64,000 nucleotides of DNA from Helicobacter ganmani. GTDB taxonomy: Bacteria; Campylobacterota; Campylobacteria; Campylobacterales; Helicobacteraceae. A model generated the notes under the pieces. It searched no databases and was not told the origin of the DNA. It was given only the letters and a program-made list of their open reading frames with translations. The stretch lies in assembly GCF_003364315.1 (NCBI RefSeq), contig NZ_NXLS01000001.1:248001-312000 (forward strand). The letters are read 5' to 3'. Positions 55,313-64,000 of this stretch are shown one piece after another (position 1 is the stretch's first letter; each line of letters begins with the position of its first letter). A program made the translations under genes and the position numbers.

Positions 55313-56992
55313 CTATTGGATTTGGTCTTTTATAATATCCCCTAGTGTCATTTTATCGTTTGTGTTACTATTAAAATTTTTAAGATTTGCTTTTTCTTTT
55401 TGTCTCTCTAATCTGCGCACAGAAACGCGGATTCTATTATTTTCTGCGTCAATCAAAGAAACTACACCATTGATTTTATCGCCCACTTTGATTTCTTCTT
55501 TTTTAAGCGGGAACAAATCTTCATTGCGAATGAGTGCGTCCATTTCATCATCAATCTTAATAAAGACGCCAAAATCCTTAATATCTCTCACGGACCCTAC
55601 TACCGCATCATCCATAGAATATTTTTTTGCAAACTCTTCTACTGGTGAGGCAATTAAGCCTTTGCGCGTTAAAGAAATGCGTTCTTTTTCTCTATCAATT
55701 TTTGCGATTTTTACTTCAATGGTTTCGCCAACTCTCATTAAATCTTTGCATTTTTCATTTTTATTCCAATAAGCGTCCTCATTGTGCAATAAACCATCAA
55801 TACTATCCAACTTAATAAATGCTCCAAAATCTGTTAAAGTTGCGACAACTCCTTTAAGGATTTCCCCCTCTTTATGCTTCTTAGCAAATTGCTCAAAAGG
55901 CTTGTCCAAAAGTTTTTTCAAAGAAACTCTTAAGCGTCTATCTTTTGTATCAATTTCAATCACTTCTACATCAATTTCTTGTCCCGCTTTTAAAAATTCT
56001 TCAGGATTTTGAATGTTTTTATTCCAGGAAATTTCAGAAATATGCAAGAATCCCTCAATATCATTGCCTAAATCCACAAAAACACCATAGGGTTCAATAT
56101 TGCTTACCGTTACTTTAATCGCATCGCCCACTTCTAATTCATTCTCAATCTCTTTCCAAGGGTCGTCTGTCGTTGCCTTGATAGACAAAGCTAAACGTCT
56201 TTTATCCTTGTCGTAGCTTAAAACTTTCACGGGAACAATATCTTCCTCTTTATAGAGTTTTGAAGGATTCACAGGACCTTTGTAGCTAATTTCTGTATAA
56301 TGCACCAAACCCTCTACGCCATCAATATCTACAAACATTCCAAAACTTGTAATCTTCTTAACTTTGCCCTGCAAAATCCCATCTTGTTTCAAAAGATTAT
56401 CAATTACATCTTTCTTAACAGTGTTTTCAATCTCAAACAAACGTTTGCGTGAAATTACAATACTATCTTCTTCGGGTTTTATATTAATAATACAAGCTTT
56501 AATCTTTTTGCCCTCAATCTTACTGCCCTCTTTAAAAGCAGCTGCAAATTTAGGCATAAAAAACTCAATCCCATTATTCTCTACAACGTATCCACCCTTA
56601 TTTCTCTTGATTACAACACCTTCTACCACTTTATCCTTATAGTCTTCACCTAAGTCTTTAATGTATTGACGCATTTTTTCTCTGCGAATTGCTTTTTTAT
56701 GGGAGACAATAGGCTGTTCATTGCGTTTGCCTACAATCACAATCGGCAAAAAATCTCCCTCTTTGAAGAGTAGCTCACCCTTTGCATCTTTAATTTCGTC
56801 TATTGAAATGACTCCCTCTTTCTTCTCTCCGCAAACCGCAATAATCACTTGATTATCTTTGATTGCTACAATCTCACCTTGTGAAACGCTTTCACTCTCT
56901 TTTTTTTCAAATTGTTCAAACATTGAAGCAAAATCTTCATTTTCGTCAATCACTATCTTTTCCAACTCGTGTGTGTTAATTCCAACAGCCAT
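55313..56992 (-). CDS. rpsA: 30S ribosomal protein S1
   Basis: S1 helps bind mRNA to the ribosome. The 559 residues contain six S1 repeats, each with the pattern G-x-V-x-x-I-x-x-F/Y-G-x-F-V-x-x-D/N. Clear ones are VKKITSFGMFVDIDGVEGLVH, VSNIEPYGVFVDLGNDIEGFLH, VATLTDFGAFIKLDSIDGLLH and VRDIKDFGVFIKIDDEMDAL. The first two domains, which bind the ribosome, are more divergent. ATG 56992 follows AAAAAGGGCGCAG. A 65-base AT-rich gap separates it from ispH. Confidence 0.97.
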   Translation of the reverse strand: MAVGINTHELEKIVIDENEDFASMFEQFEKKESESVSQGEIVAIKDNQVIIAVCGEKKEGVISIDEIKDAKGELLFKEGDFLPIVIVGKRNEQPIVSHKKAIRREKMRQYIKDLGEDYKDKVVEGVVIKRNKGGYVVENNGIEFFMPKFAAAFKEGSKIEGKKIKACIINIKPEEDSIVISRKRLFEIENTVKKDVIDNLLKQDGILQGKVKKITSFGMFVDIDGVEGLVHYTEISYKGPVNPSKLYKEEDIVPVKVLSYDKDKRRLALSIKATTDDPWKEIENELEVGDAIKVTVSNIEPYGVFVDLGNDIEGFLHISEISWNKNIQNPEEFLKAGQEIDVEVIEIDTKDRRLRVSLKKLLDKPFEQFAKKHKEGEILKGVVATLTDFGAFIKLDSIDGLLHNEDAYWNKNEKCKDLMRVGETIEVKIAKIDREKERISLTRKGLIASPVEEFAKKYSMDDAVVGSVRDIKDFGVFIKIDDEMDALIRNEDLFPLKKEEIKVGDKINGVVSLIDAENNRIRVSVRRLERQKEKANLKNFNSNTNDKMTLGDIIKDQIQ

Positions 56993-57057
56993 CTGCGCCC
57001 TTTTTAAAAAATAAAATCTTTCAATTTTATTAAAATTTGCCTTTTAAAAGTATAAAA

Positions 57058-57882
57058 TTAATAATTTTCAATTGTTTTTACAACTTTATCAATAATCCAA
57101 TTTGGTGTAGAAGCTCCCGCACTCACACCACACAATTTTTTATCCTTAAACCATTGTGCATTTAATTCCGAAAAATCCTCAATCAAATAACAATCTTGGC
57201 AATGCTCTTTGGAAATATTATAAAGCTGCTTCGTGTTAGACGAATTTTTTCCACCGACAATCACCATTACATCTACTTCTTTTGCGAGATTACGCGCAGA
57301 ATCTTGATTGTCAAATGTTGCATTACAAATTGTATTAAACACTCTGCATTCCGAACAATTCCGAATCAAATAATTAGCGATTTCCAAAAATAATTCAATA
57401 TTTTTTGTCGTTTGTGAAATAAGTGCTACTTTTTCCGTAAGTTTTAGTGCTTTTAACGCTTCTAAATTTTCCACCACCAAAGGATTATTTTCACAATAAC
57501 TCATTACGCCTTTTACTTCAGGGTGTTTTATATCACCAAAAATAACAATCTGATAACCCTGCGCACTCATTTTCTCACAAATTGCTTGTGGCTTAGTTAC
57601 AAAAGGGCAAGTCGCGTCCGTGATTTTGGAAGTTTTTTCTTTTAATCTTTGCAAATCTTGCTTTGGGATTCCGTGTGTGCGGATAATTACTTCAGCATTT
57701 TGTGGAATCTCCTCAATATTTTCATTCACAACAACATTAAAATCTTCTTTGAGACGATTAATCTCCTTTGCATTGTGAATCAATGGACCAAGCGTAATAC
57801 CATTTGACTTACTTTCTGCAAGTTTAATTGCGCGCCGCACACCAAAGCAAAATCCGTAATTTTTAGCCAATTTGACACGCAT
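57058..57882 (-). CDS. ispH: 4-hydroxy-3-methylbut-2-enyl diphosphate reductase IspH
   Basis: IspH makes isopentenyl and dimethylallyl diphosphate in the MEP isoprenoid pathway with a 4Fe-4S cluster. The three ligand cysteines lie in NYGFCFGVRRAI (near residue 12), DATCPFVTKPQ and NTICNATFDNQDSARNLA. The histidines HPEVKGVMSY and GPLIHNAKEI are present. The 274 residues match the family. It follows aroA directly and precedes rpsA, as in H. pylori. Confidence 0.98.
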   Translation of the reverse strand: MRVKLAKNYGFCFGVRRAIKLAESKSNGITLGPLIHNAKEINRLKEDFNVVVNENIEEIPQNAEVIIRTHGIPKQDLQRLKEKTSKITDATCPFVTKPQAICEKMSAQGYQIVIFGDIKHPEVKGVMSYCENNPLVVENLEALKALKLTEKVALISQTTKNIELFLEIANYLIRNCSECRVFNTICNATFDNQDSARNLAKEVDVMVIVGGKNSSNTKQLYNISKEHCQDCYLIEDFSELNAQWFKDKKLCGVSAGASTPNWIIDKVVKTIENY

Positions 57883-59184
57883 TTAATATCTTTTAATCGT
57901 TGTGATAGATTCTAAAATCTCTAAGAAATTAGGAAAAGAAACATTAATATATTCTGCATTTTCAATCTCCATTCCGCAGACAAGTCCCGCGATTGCAAAG
58001 CTCATCGCGATTCTATGGTCTCCAAAGCTTTTCACACACGCCTTTTGCAATGTTCCCCCAACAATTTCAAATCCATCTTCTAACTCTCTTGCATCAATCC
58101 CACAAGCCTTAAGATTCTCTACCACCGCTGAGATTCTATCTGTTTCTTTTACTCTTAATTCTTTCGCATTTCTTACACGACTGACACCTTGTGCGCACGC
58201 CATCGCAATAGCGATTGCTGGAATCTCATCAATCAACCACGCAATCTTTTGGCTCAATTCCACCGCCTTTAATGTAGTCGGCGCAATCACTTCAATATCC
58301 CCAATGTTTTCATAAGTTTTAGAAGTTAAAGTATATTGAATCTCTACTCCCATTTGTTCCAAAACCTTAAAGGCTTCAATGCGCGTCTTATTCAACAAAA
58401 CATTGTGTAAGATTCCGCGTGCTTTGGGAATAATCGCAATCCCAAGCGCGAAAAAAAACGCACTTGAAGGGTCTGCTGGAATCTCTATTTCTAAGGGATT
58501 CAACTTGTGTGTTAATGGCTGAATCTTGATTTCTATCATTCCATTTTCTAAGCTTTTAGATTCTATGGACGCGCCCATTCCTTGCAAAATTTTCTCGCTA
58601 TGGTCGCGGCTAAGCTCTGGCTCACGATAAACACAATCTCCTTGCGCGAAAAGCGCGCTTAAAATCATTGCGGATTTGACTTGCGCACTTGGAATCTTGC
58701 TTGTATAATCAAAGCTTTTTAACTTTTCATTGCCTACTACAACCAAAGGAGCAAAATTTCCATTCTCCCTTCCAATAATTTGAGCTCCTATACTTCGTAA
58801 AGGCTCGGTTACGCGCTTCATTGGACGCCTATTTAAATATTCATCTCCACTTAAAACAAAGATTCCTTTTTGTGCGCAAAGAAGCCCTAAATAAAGCCGA
58901 ATCGCTGTGCCTGCATTGCCACAATACAGAATCGTATCTGGCTCCACAATCTTTGCAGGTGGAATCAAGCGGATTCCTCCCCGCTCTTTTTGAACTTTCA
59001 AGCCTAACTTTTTCGCAATTTCTAAAGTATCTAATGTGTCTTCGCCCTCCAAATAATTGCGCACAAAACTCGGCTTATCACTCAAAAGCGCAAACATAGC
59101 ACAACGATGTGAGATAGATTTATCCCCTGCAATTTTATCGGTTTGCAGCGTAAATTCTCTTGCTGGATAAACTTCTAATTTCAT
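57883..59184 (-). CDS. aroA: EPSP synthase AroA
   Basis: This enzyme joins shikimate 3-phosphate and PEP in the shikimate pathway. The 433 residues contain AGDKSISHRCAMFALLSDKPS near residue 18, LYCGNAGTAIRLYLGLL, LNRRPMKRVTEPLRSIGAQI, PSAQVKSAMILSALFAQG and GDHRIAMSFAIAGL. It overlaps pheT by 4 bases and abuts ispH. Confidence 0.98.
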   Translation of the reverse strand: MKLEVYPAREFTLQTDKIAGDKSISHRCAMFALLSDKPSFVRNYLEGEDTLDTLEIAKKLGLKVQKERGGIRLIPPAKIVEPDTILYCGNAGTAIRLYLGLLCAQKGIFVLSGDEYLNRRPMKRVTEPLRSIGAQIIGRENGNFAPLVVVGNEKLKSFDYTSKIPSAQVKSAMILSALFAQGDCVYREPELSRDHSEKILQGMGASIESKSLENGMIEIKIQPLTHKLNPLEIEIPADPSSAFFFALGIAIIPKARGILHNVLLNKTRIEAFKVLEQMGVEIQYTLTSKTYENIGDIEVIAPTTLKAVELSQKIAWLIDEIPAIAIAMACAQGVSRVRNAKELRVKETDRISAVVENLKACGIDARELEDGFEIVGGTLQKACVKSFGDHRIAMSFAIAGLVCGMEIENAEYINVSFPNFLEILESITTIKRY

Positions 59185-61553
59185 CGCAACTCCACATTGA
59201 ATTCTGTCTTAAGCATTTCTAAGATTTGATAAATCGCTTCGGTAATGTCTTTTTCCTCTAAGGTTTTCATCTCTGATTGCAATTCAAAACGAATCGTTAA
59301 ACTCAATTTGTCTCCTAGCTTGTCATCTTGGTAAATATCCAAAGGATAAAATCCAACAAGATGAGGAATCTTAAGCTTATCAATCGCCATTCTTAGCTTA
59401 AAATATGGAATCTCTTTGTCCAATACCACACTTAAATCGCGTTGTGTTTTTTGGAATTTAGAATACATTTTGACTTGTGGCAAAGTATCTTTTAAGGATT
59501 CTAAAGAAATTTCGCACAAATAAGTAGAATCCAATCCTAAATCTAAGGCAACTTGAGGGTGCAAGGTCGCTAGAATTCCAATCTCCTTACCATTTTGCAG
59601 AATCCTTGCGCATTGTCCCGAATGGAATAAACCTATCTCACTCTTAAACGATTCCAAACTAAACTCTCCAATCACGCGTGCGATTCTATCACAAAACTCA
59701 AAATAATCGCCCTTAATGCCCTTTGCGTTTGGATAACGTTCTTCGCTTAAAAATCCGCTTTGTAAAAATGCCATTTTATCGCTCTGATTGCGCCATTTAT
59801 CATATACCACGCCCACTTCGCTTAAACTGATTGCTCCAAACCCATTGTTACGATTCTGTTCTGCTGCACGCAAAAGCCCTAGCAATAGAGTGCTACGCAA
59901 TGTATTTAAATCCTGCGTGATAGGGTTTATTAACTCTAATTGATTTTCCAACACAGAAAAACCATAAGCTTGCAATTTTTCTTTATTTTCAAATACAAAA
60001 TGCACCACTTCGTTAAACCCTACACTCACCGCCTTTTTAGAAAGATTGCGTCGGAAACGATAAAACCTCAAAGCGTCGTTTGTCTGCTCTTGTTGAATGA
60101 AACTTAGAGGCTGGCTTGGGATATTATCAATCCCATAGAAACGAATAATCTCCTCTGCAATATCTTGGAATCCTACAACATCGTGACGAAAAACTGGTGG
60201 GGTTGCAACAATCAAATTCTCATTACTTGAAATTTCCACCTTAAACTCTAAGGCTCTTAAAATATTTACAACTTGTAATTTATCTAATTCCACGCCAATG
60301 ACACGCGACAACAATGGAATCTCTACCGTAATAGGCGTTTTAGATTGGACTTCCAAAACCTCTTGTGTATCATTATAAAGCACAGCGTCGCCATTCAATA
60401 ATAAATTGGAAAGCACCGACAAACCAAGATTCAAATCCGTATTACTTCCGCGCGAAGAAAAAGTAAAAATCCTCTCATCTACTTTTGGTTTGGATTCCAT
60501 TGCTTTTTGCGCAATCACCTCTGGAGGAATATAACTTGCCTCTAAGATAATAAATTCTCGTCCCTCCTCATTTAGATTAACTTTACGCGAAAGGTTTTCT
60601 GTATATCCATTAATCCCAATGACAGAAAGTTTTCTATCCTCTTGATAAATGCTTTCAAAACCTTGTTCGTCTTGCTTGAGATTCAACACTACTTTGCCGT
60701 TTTTACTCGTCAGTTGGCGCAAATCTTGCGGATAAGCATTCAAAAGCACACCGCTAAAAAGCATACTAAAGCGCAAAGCATTGCCTAACCAATCCTCTGT
60801 TAATACGTCATTATAAGCCAAGAACAAAACTGCTCCCAAAGGAAGTAAAAAAGGTTTTGCCTCAATCACTTTAAAAAGTAAAGAGGTTCTATGTTTATCG
60901 CTTGCAATCACTTGCAACACGCGTCCGATTCCGGGAACATTCTCTGATATTTTTGGCATAGGACACAAGGCTTTGCACTCAAGTTTAAATGCTGCACTCA
61001 AGTCTCTAGCAATACCGAGCAAACTCATACAATCGCCACGATTAGGCGTGATAGAAATCTCATAAACTTCTTCATTGAAATAAGGATATTCTCTTAATTC
61101 CTTACCAATAATCAATTCTCCAATACTTGTGTCTAGCTCTACGATTCCGTCATTTACTTTTGGGAATCCAAGTTCTGTCGTAGAACATAACATACCGCAA
61201 CTTTCTACCCCTCTAAGAATAGCTTTTTGAATCTTGACTTGTGGTAATTCTGCTCCCTCTAACGCGACTGCTACATAAATATCTGCTCTTGCATTGGGTG
61301 CGCCACAAACGATTTGACGCGTCTCATACGCCCCCTCTTCTCCTCCAATCGCAACTTGACAAACATTGAGTTTTGTCGCGTCTGGGTGTTTTTGACATTC
61401 AAGAATTTTACCAACAACAACCTTTTTTGGTGCAATATTTTTTTGAAACGATTCTACTTCTAACCCTATTTTGTTTAAGACTTTGCAAATCTCCTCGCCT
61501 GAAATTTCTTCTATTGGTAAAACTTGACTTAAAATACTGCGTGTAAAAATCAT
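59181..61553 (-). CDS. pheT: Phenylalanine-tRNA ligase beta subunit PheT
   Basis: This is the beta subunit of the alpha2-beta2 synthetase, with editing and tRNA-binding domains. The 790 residues begin [21 protein letters not shown]. The EMAP-type tRNA-binding domain follows ([23 protein letters not shown] near residue 45), then the B3/B4 editing and B5 domains ([24 protein letters not shown]) and a C-terminal anticodon-binding fold ([20 protein letters not shown]). It overlaps pheS by 4 bases. Confidence 0.98.
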   Translation of the reverse strand: MIFTRSILSQVLPIEEISGEEICKVLNKIGLEVESFQKNIAPKKVVVGKILECQKHPDATKLNVCQVAIGGEEGAYETRQIVCGAPNARADIYVAVALEGAELPQVKIQKAILRGVESCGMLCSTTELGFPKVNDGIVELDTSIGELIIGKELREYPYFNEEVYEISITPNRGDCMSLLGIARDLSAAFKLECKALCPMPKISENVPGIGRVLQVIASDKHRTSLLFKVIEAKPFLLPLGAVLFLAYNDVLTEDWLGNALRFSMLFSGVLLNAYPQDLRQLTSKNGKVVLNLKQDEQGFESIYQEDRKLSVIGINGYTENLSRKVNLNEEGREFIILEASYIPPEVIAQKAMESKPKVDERIFTFSSRGSNTDLNLGLSVLSNLLLNGDAVLYNDTQEVLEVQSKTPITVEIPLLSRVIGVELDKLQVVNILRALEFKVEISSNENLIVATPPVFRHDVVGFQDIAEEIIRFYGIDNIPSQPLSFIQQEQTNDALRFYRFRRNLSKKAVSVGFNEVVHFVFENKEKLQAYGFSVLENQLELINPITQDLNTLRSTLLLGLLRAAEQNRNNGFGAISLSEVGVVYDKWRNQSDKMAFLQSGFLSEERYPNAKGIKGDYFEFCDRIARVIGEFSLESFKSEIGLFHSGQCARILQNGKEIGILATLHPQVALDLGLDSTYLCEISLESLKDTLPQVKMYSKFQKTQRDLSVVLDKEIPYFKLRMAIDKLKIPHLVGFYPLDIYQDDKLGDKLSLTIRFELQSEMKTLEEKDITEAIYQILEMLKTEFNVELR

Positions 61554-62545
61554 TTAAACTGCTCCAAAATTCTTAAATCACTTTCAAAAAATGCTCTTAA
61601 ATCTGGCACTCCAAACATCAGCATTGCAAACCTTTCCACACCTAAACCAAAGGCATATCCACTGACATTTTCATAACCTACTGCCTTAAAAACATTATTA
61701 TCTACTACCCCACAACCCAACACTTCTAACCAACCCGTATGGGAACATACACGACACCCCGAACCCTTGCAAAAAATGCAACTCATATCCACTTCCGCAC
61801 TTGGCTCTGTAAAAGGAAAGAAACTTGAACGGAATCGCACTTTCACATCTCCAAACATATATTTCAAAAAATCCTCCAAAACAAATTTGAGATTCGCAAA
61901 GCTCACCGAATCTCTCCCCTCCTCTACAACCAAACCCTCTACTTGATGAAACATCGGTGTATGCGTCAAATCATAATCGCACCTAAAAACACTTCCGGGA
62001 CAAATCATACGAATCGGTGGCTTTTGGGATTCCATCGTTCGCACCTGCACGGGCGATGTGTGCGTGCGAAGCAACTTGCCATCTTTGAAATAAAAAGTAT
62101 CTTGCATATTGCGCGCAGGGTGATATTTAGGCAAATTAAGAGCCTCAAAATTATGAAAATCGTCCTCTACCAAAGGTCCAACATTTAGCGAAAAATTCAT
62201 TCCCACAAAATATTCCACGATTCTATCTAACATTAGCATAACGGGGTGATTTGCGCCTTTTTGAGAGCTTGGGGAAAAGAGCGAAACATCAATTTTTTCT
62301 GCATTGAGTTTTGCTTCAAGCTCTTTTAATGTAAGTTGTTCTTTTTTGTCTGCTAAAGCCTTTTCAAACTCTATTTTGATTGAATTCAATTCTTTCGCCA
62401 ATGCCTTTTTTTCAGATTCCTTGCAAGACTTCAGTGTAGCAAATCGCGCAGTTAAACTTCCCTTTTTGCCCATTACCAAAACACGGATTTCCTCTAGTTC
62501 TGCGGTTGTTTGCGCTTGATTAATCTTAGAAAATATTTCTGTCAT
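61550..62545 (-). CDS. pheS: Phenylalanine-tRNA ligase alpha subunit PheS
   Basis: This is the catalytic subunit of phenylalanyl-tRNA synthetase. The 331 residues have a short N-terminal coiled coil. The class II core has [28 protein letters not shown] near residue 140, [37 protein letters not shown] (motif 2) and [19 protein letters not shown] (motif 3). A C-x2-C and C-x2-C insertion ([12 protein letters not shown]) may bind zinc. It starts the pheST-aroA-ispH-rpsA-serA unit and diverges from the HIT gene. Confidence 0.98.
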   Translation of the reverse strand: MTEIFSKINQAQTTAELEEIRVLVMGKKGSLTARFATLKSCKESEKKALAKELNSIKIEFEKALADKKEQLTLKELEAKLNAEKIDVSLFSPSSQKGANHPVMLMLDRIVEYFVGMNFSLNVGPLVEDDFHNFEALNLPKYHPARNMQDTFYFKDGKLLRTHTSPVQVRTMESQKPPIRMICPGSVFRCDYDLTHTPMFHQVEGLVVEEGRDSVSFANLKFVLEDFLKYMFGDVKVRFRSSFFPFTEPSAEVDMSCIFCKGSGCRVCSHTGWLEVLGCGVVDNNVFKAVGYENVSGYAFGLGVERFAMLMFGVPDLRAFFESDLRILEQFK

Positions 62546-62668
62546 CTCATTCCCAATCTTTTTTGATAAAATAATTTTGAGATTGTATTGTAAATTTTTA
62601 TTTACTTTTCTTAAAATCCATAGATAAAATAAGGTAAAATTTCAAAAATTTATTTCAAAGGTTTTAAA

Positions 62669-63049
62669 ATGAGCGTATTTGAAAAAATCATCAAAGGTGA
62701 AATCCCTTGCAACAAAGTCTTAGAAAATAACGATTTTTTAGCATTTCACGACATTGCTCCCAAAGCACCTGTGCATGTGCTCGTGATTCCAAAAAAATTC
62801 GCAAAAGATTTTCAGGAACTCAATCCCAATGAAATGGTAGGCTTTACGAGCTTTATCCAAGAAGTTGCACGCACTTTAGACCTAGACAAAAGCGGCTATC
62901 GTATCATTAGCAATGTAGGCGTAGATGGGGGACAAGAAGTGCCTTACTTGCATTTTCATATTTTAGGAGGTGCGAAACTGCGTTGGGATAATCTTGCGCA
63001 AAATATTTCCGATGCGCAACGACTAGAAGACGTCAAAAAAGGAATGTAA
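62669..63049 (+). CDS. hinT: HIT-family nucleotide-binding protein
   Basis: Purine nucleoside phosphoramidase family (HinT). This 126-residue protein has SVFEKIIKGEIPCNKVLENNDFLAFHDIAPKAPVHVLVIPKK near the start and ends with the histidine triad YLHFHILGG (H-x-H-x-L-G-G). ATG 62669 has AAAGG upstream. It lies 9 bases before the YciI gene and diverges from pheS, as recalled for H. pylori. Confidence 0.93.
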   Translation: MSVFEKIIKGEIPCNKVLENNDFLAFHDIAPKAPVHVLVIPKKFAKDFQELNPNEMVGFTSFIQEVARTLDLDKSGYRIISNVGVDGGQEVPYLHFHILGGAKLRWDNLAQNISDAQRLEDVKKGM

Positions 63050-63058
63050 GGAAGCAAA

Positions 63059-63358
63059 ATGAAAAATTTATTTGTTATTTTAATCACCTATACTAAGTCA
63101 ATGAGTGAAATTGAAACGATTTTACCCGCTCACCGCGCCTTTTTACAAAAAGGCTATGAGAGCAAAAACCTCTTAGCAAGCGGACCACAAAATCCAAAAG
63201 TAGGCGGAATCGTGGTTGGCACATTTGATTCCAAAGAAGCAGCAGAGGAGTTTTTCAAAAACGACCCCTATGCGTTAAATTCTGTTGCAACCCATCAAGT
63301 TTTAGAATTTACTCCGGTGTTACACCAAGGGTTTTTAAAGGAGTTTTTAGATTCGTAA
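63059..63358 (+). CDS. YciI-family small protein
   Basis: The 99-residue ferredoxin-like protein carries YciI motifs: LPAHRAFLQKGYESKNLLASGP (His near residue 24, GP strand), GGIVVGTFDSKEAAEEFFKNDPYALNSVATHQVLEF. The function of the family is unclear; it may be a dimeric enzyme or sensor. It follows hinT by 9 bases and ends two bases before the convergent KLG gene. Confidence 0.85.
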   Translation: MKNLFVILITYTKSMSEIETILPAHRAFLQKGYESKNLLASGPQNPKVGGIVVGTFDSKEAAEEFFKNDPYALNSVATHQVLEFTPVLHQGFLKEFLDS

Positions 63359-63360
63359 AT

Positions 63361-64000
63361 TTAAAAACCCTTGCATTTAAAATAAAGAGTGAGAAAACCA
63401 AATTTTAAAAAACTTTTATCCGCTTCAATGATGAGTTGCCCGATTCTAAACTCTTTCTCATTTTGCATTTGCAAAGCCTCAAAATAATCCGCAAAACTAT
63501 GCAATGGCTTTGGAGGATTCATCTCTCCTCTTTCTATCATTTTCTTTTGTAGTTTCTTAAGGATTTTGTGTTCTTTTTTTATAGTTAAAAGTCTAAAAGG
63601 CATATTAAAAAGATTGCTTTGTAAATAAGCCTCTCCTAGTTTATAGCTTAATTGCCCTCTTACTCTCTCCACCGCTCCTTTTTCCAAATTTCTCCCACAA
63701 GGTTGCGCTATTGCGTCCGCCATTTTCATAATGTTTGAACCCCTATAAGCATTCTTAAAAATATCTTGCGCTATATCTTGAAATCTTGATAAAACACACT
63801 CACAAAAGACTTTATAAAACTCACCCTTTTTCTCTATATTTGCCAACAATTCATCTGCCTCTTTAAATCTTTCTTGCTTTATTAAAGAATCCAAAAAAGC
63901 TATTTTATAAAGTGAGTTTTTCTCGTCTAAATTCATTGCCCTATAAGCCATATCCCCCAAAAACTTAAAGTCTCTCTCCCCTCTTTTCAATATATAAAGG
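63361..64000 (-). CDS. C-terminal part of a KLG-module protein (5' end beyond window)
   Basis: The frame is open to the window edge, so the visible 212 codons are the 3' part of a longer gene. TPR-like helices (LDEKNSLYKIAFLDSLIKQERFKEADELLANI) lead into a KLG module: VERVRGQLSYKLGEAYLQ, a basic linker, PPKPLHSFADYFEALQM and FRIGQLIIEADKSFLKFGFLTLYFKCKGF. The order equals that at the ends of the two glycosyltransferases at 8.4 and 14.3 kb, but there is no G tract in the visible part. The missing N-terminus probably holds a glycosyltransferase or similar domain. Confidence 0.8.
   Translation of the reverse strand, partial: LYILKRGERDFKFLGDMAYRAMNLDEKNSLYKIAFLDSLIKQERFKEADELLANIEKKGEFYKVFCECVLSRFQDIAQDIFKNAYRGSNIMKMADAIAQPCGRNLEKGAVERVRGQLSYKLGEAYLQSNLFNMPFRLLTIKKEHKILKKLQKKMIERGEMNPPKPLHSFADYFEALQMQNEKEFRIGQLIIEADKSFLKFGFLTLYFKCKGF

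Noticed and set aside
1-64000. tRNA, rRNA, CRISPR, insertion sequence or prophage
   Set aside because: I read the intergenic gaps for T-arm motifs, repeat arrays, transposase and integrase motifs and found none apart from ssrA.

Overview
The window comes from a Campylobacterota genome, almost certainly a Helicobacter. It is AT-rich, and it carries a tmRNA whose tag (ANNANYAPAYAKVA) resembles that of H. pylori. The gene order serA - small membrane protein - rpsA - ispH - aroA - pheT - pheS - hit is the one I recall from H. pylori. panB-ruvB, groES-groEL, lctP-lutABC, cstA-ybdD and a TlpD-like chemoreceptor fit the same origin. No tRNA, rRNA, CRISPR array, insertion sequence or prophage was seen.

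Layout. 0-8 kb: end of a DksA-like gene, a membrane protein, ruvB-panB, ssrA, then a leftward operon from pepF through three poorly known genes (one SspB-like, two resembling succinate dehydrogenase subunits without cluster ligands) to cutA. 8-16 kb: groES-groEL and aspC sit between two leftward glycosyltransferase genes with long G tracts. 16-24 kb: a solute-binding lipoprotein, then dnaE, a SUI1-like gene, rluB and a broken DUF2972-type gene with another G tract. 24-34 kb: a DUF411 gene, the leftward operon lapB-like/rnhA/rnc/aroC/pseG, then rightward dnaG, a PP-loop ATPase, a nitroreductase and the chemoreceptor. 34-38 kb: a small protein behind a sigma-54-type promoter, ybdD, cstA and hemE; a 25-codon ORF with an internal antisense promoter lies between cstA and hemE. 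38-45 kb: secA, a LolC/E protein, a radical SAM protein, and phase-variable eptA coupled to dgkA. 45-53 kb: lactate use (D-lactate-type dehydrogenase, LutABC, LctP). 53-64 kb: the serA-to-pheS operon, a HIT protein, a YciI protein and the partial end of another KLG-module gene.

Two themes stand out. First, six homopolymeric G/C tracts of 10-13 bases are all tied to cell-surface genes. Three of those genes share a C- or N-terminal module (the KLG module) with a downstream partial gene. In two of them the tract lies in the last codons, so slippage swaps the C-terminal tail; the same two genes carry a second G tract in a near-identical block just upstream of their promoters. One glycosyltransferase is broken by an in-frame amber codon, and the DUF2972-type gene is broken at a T7 run. 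Degenerate copies of one intergenic repeat lie beside these loci.

Second, the 310-bp gap between cstA and hemE has the layout of a type I toxin-antitoxin locus, like the aapA/IsoA systems of H. pylori but with an unrelated peptide. It has a short hydrophobic basic ORF, a near-ideal ribosome-binding site, and a consensus -10 box on the opposite strand inside the ORF.
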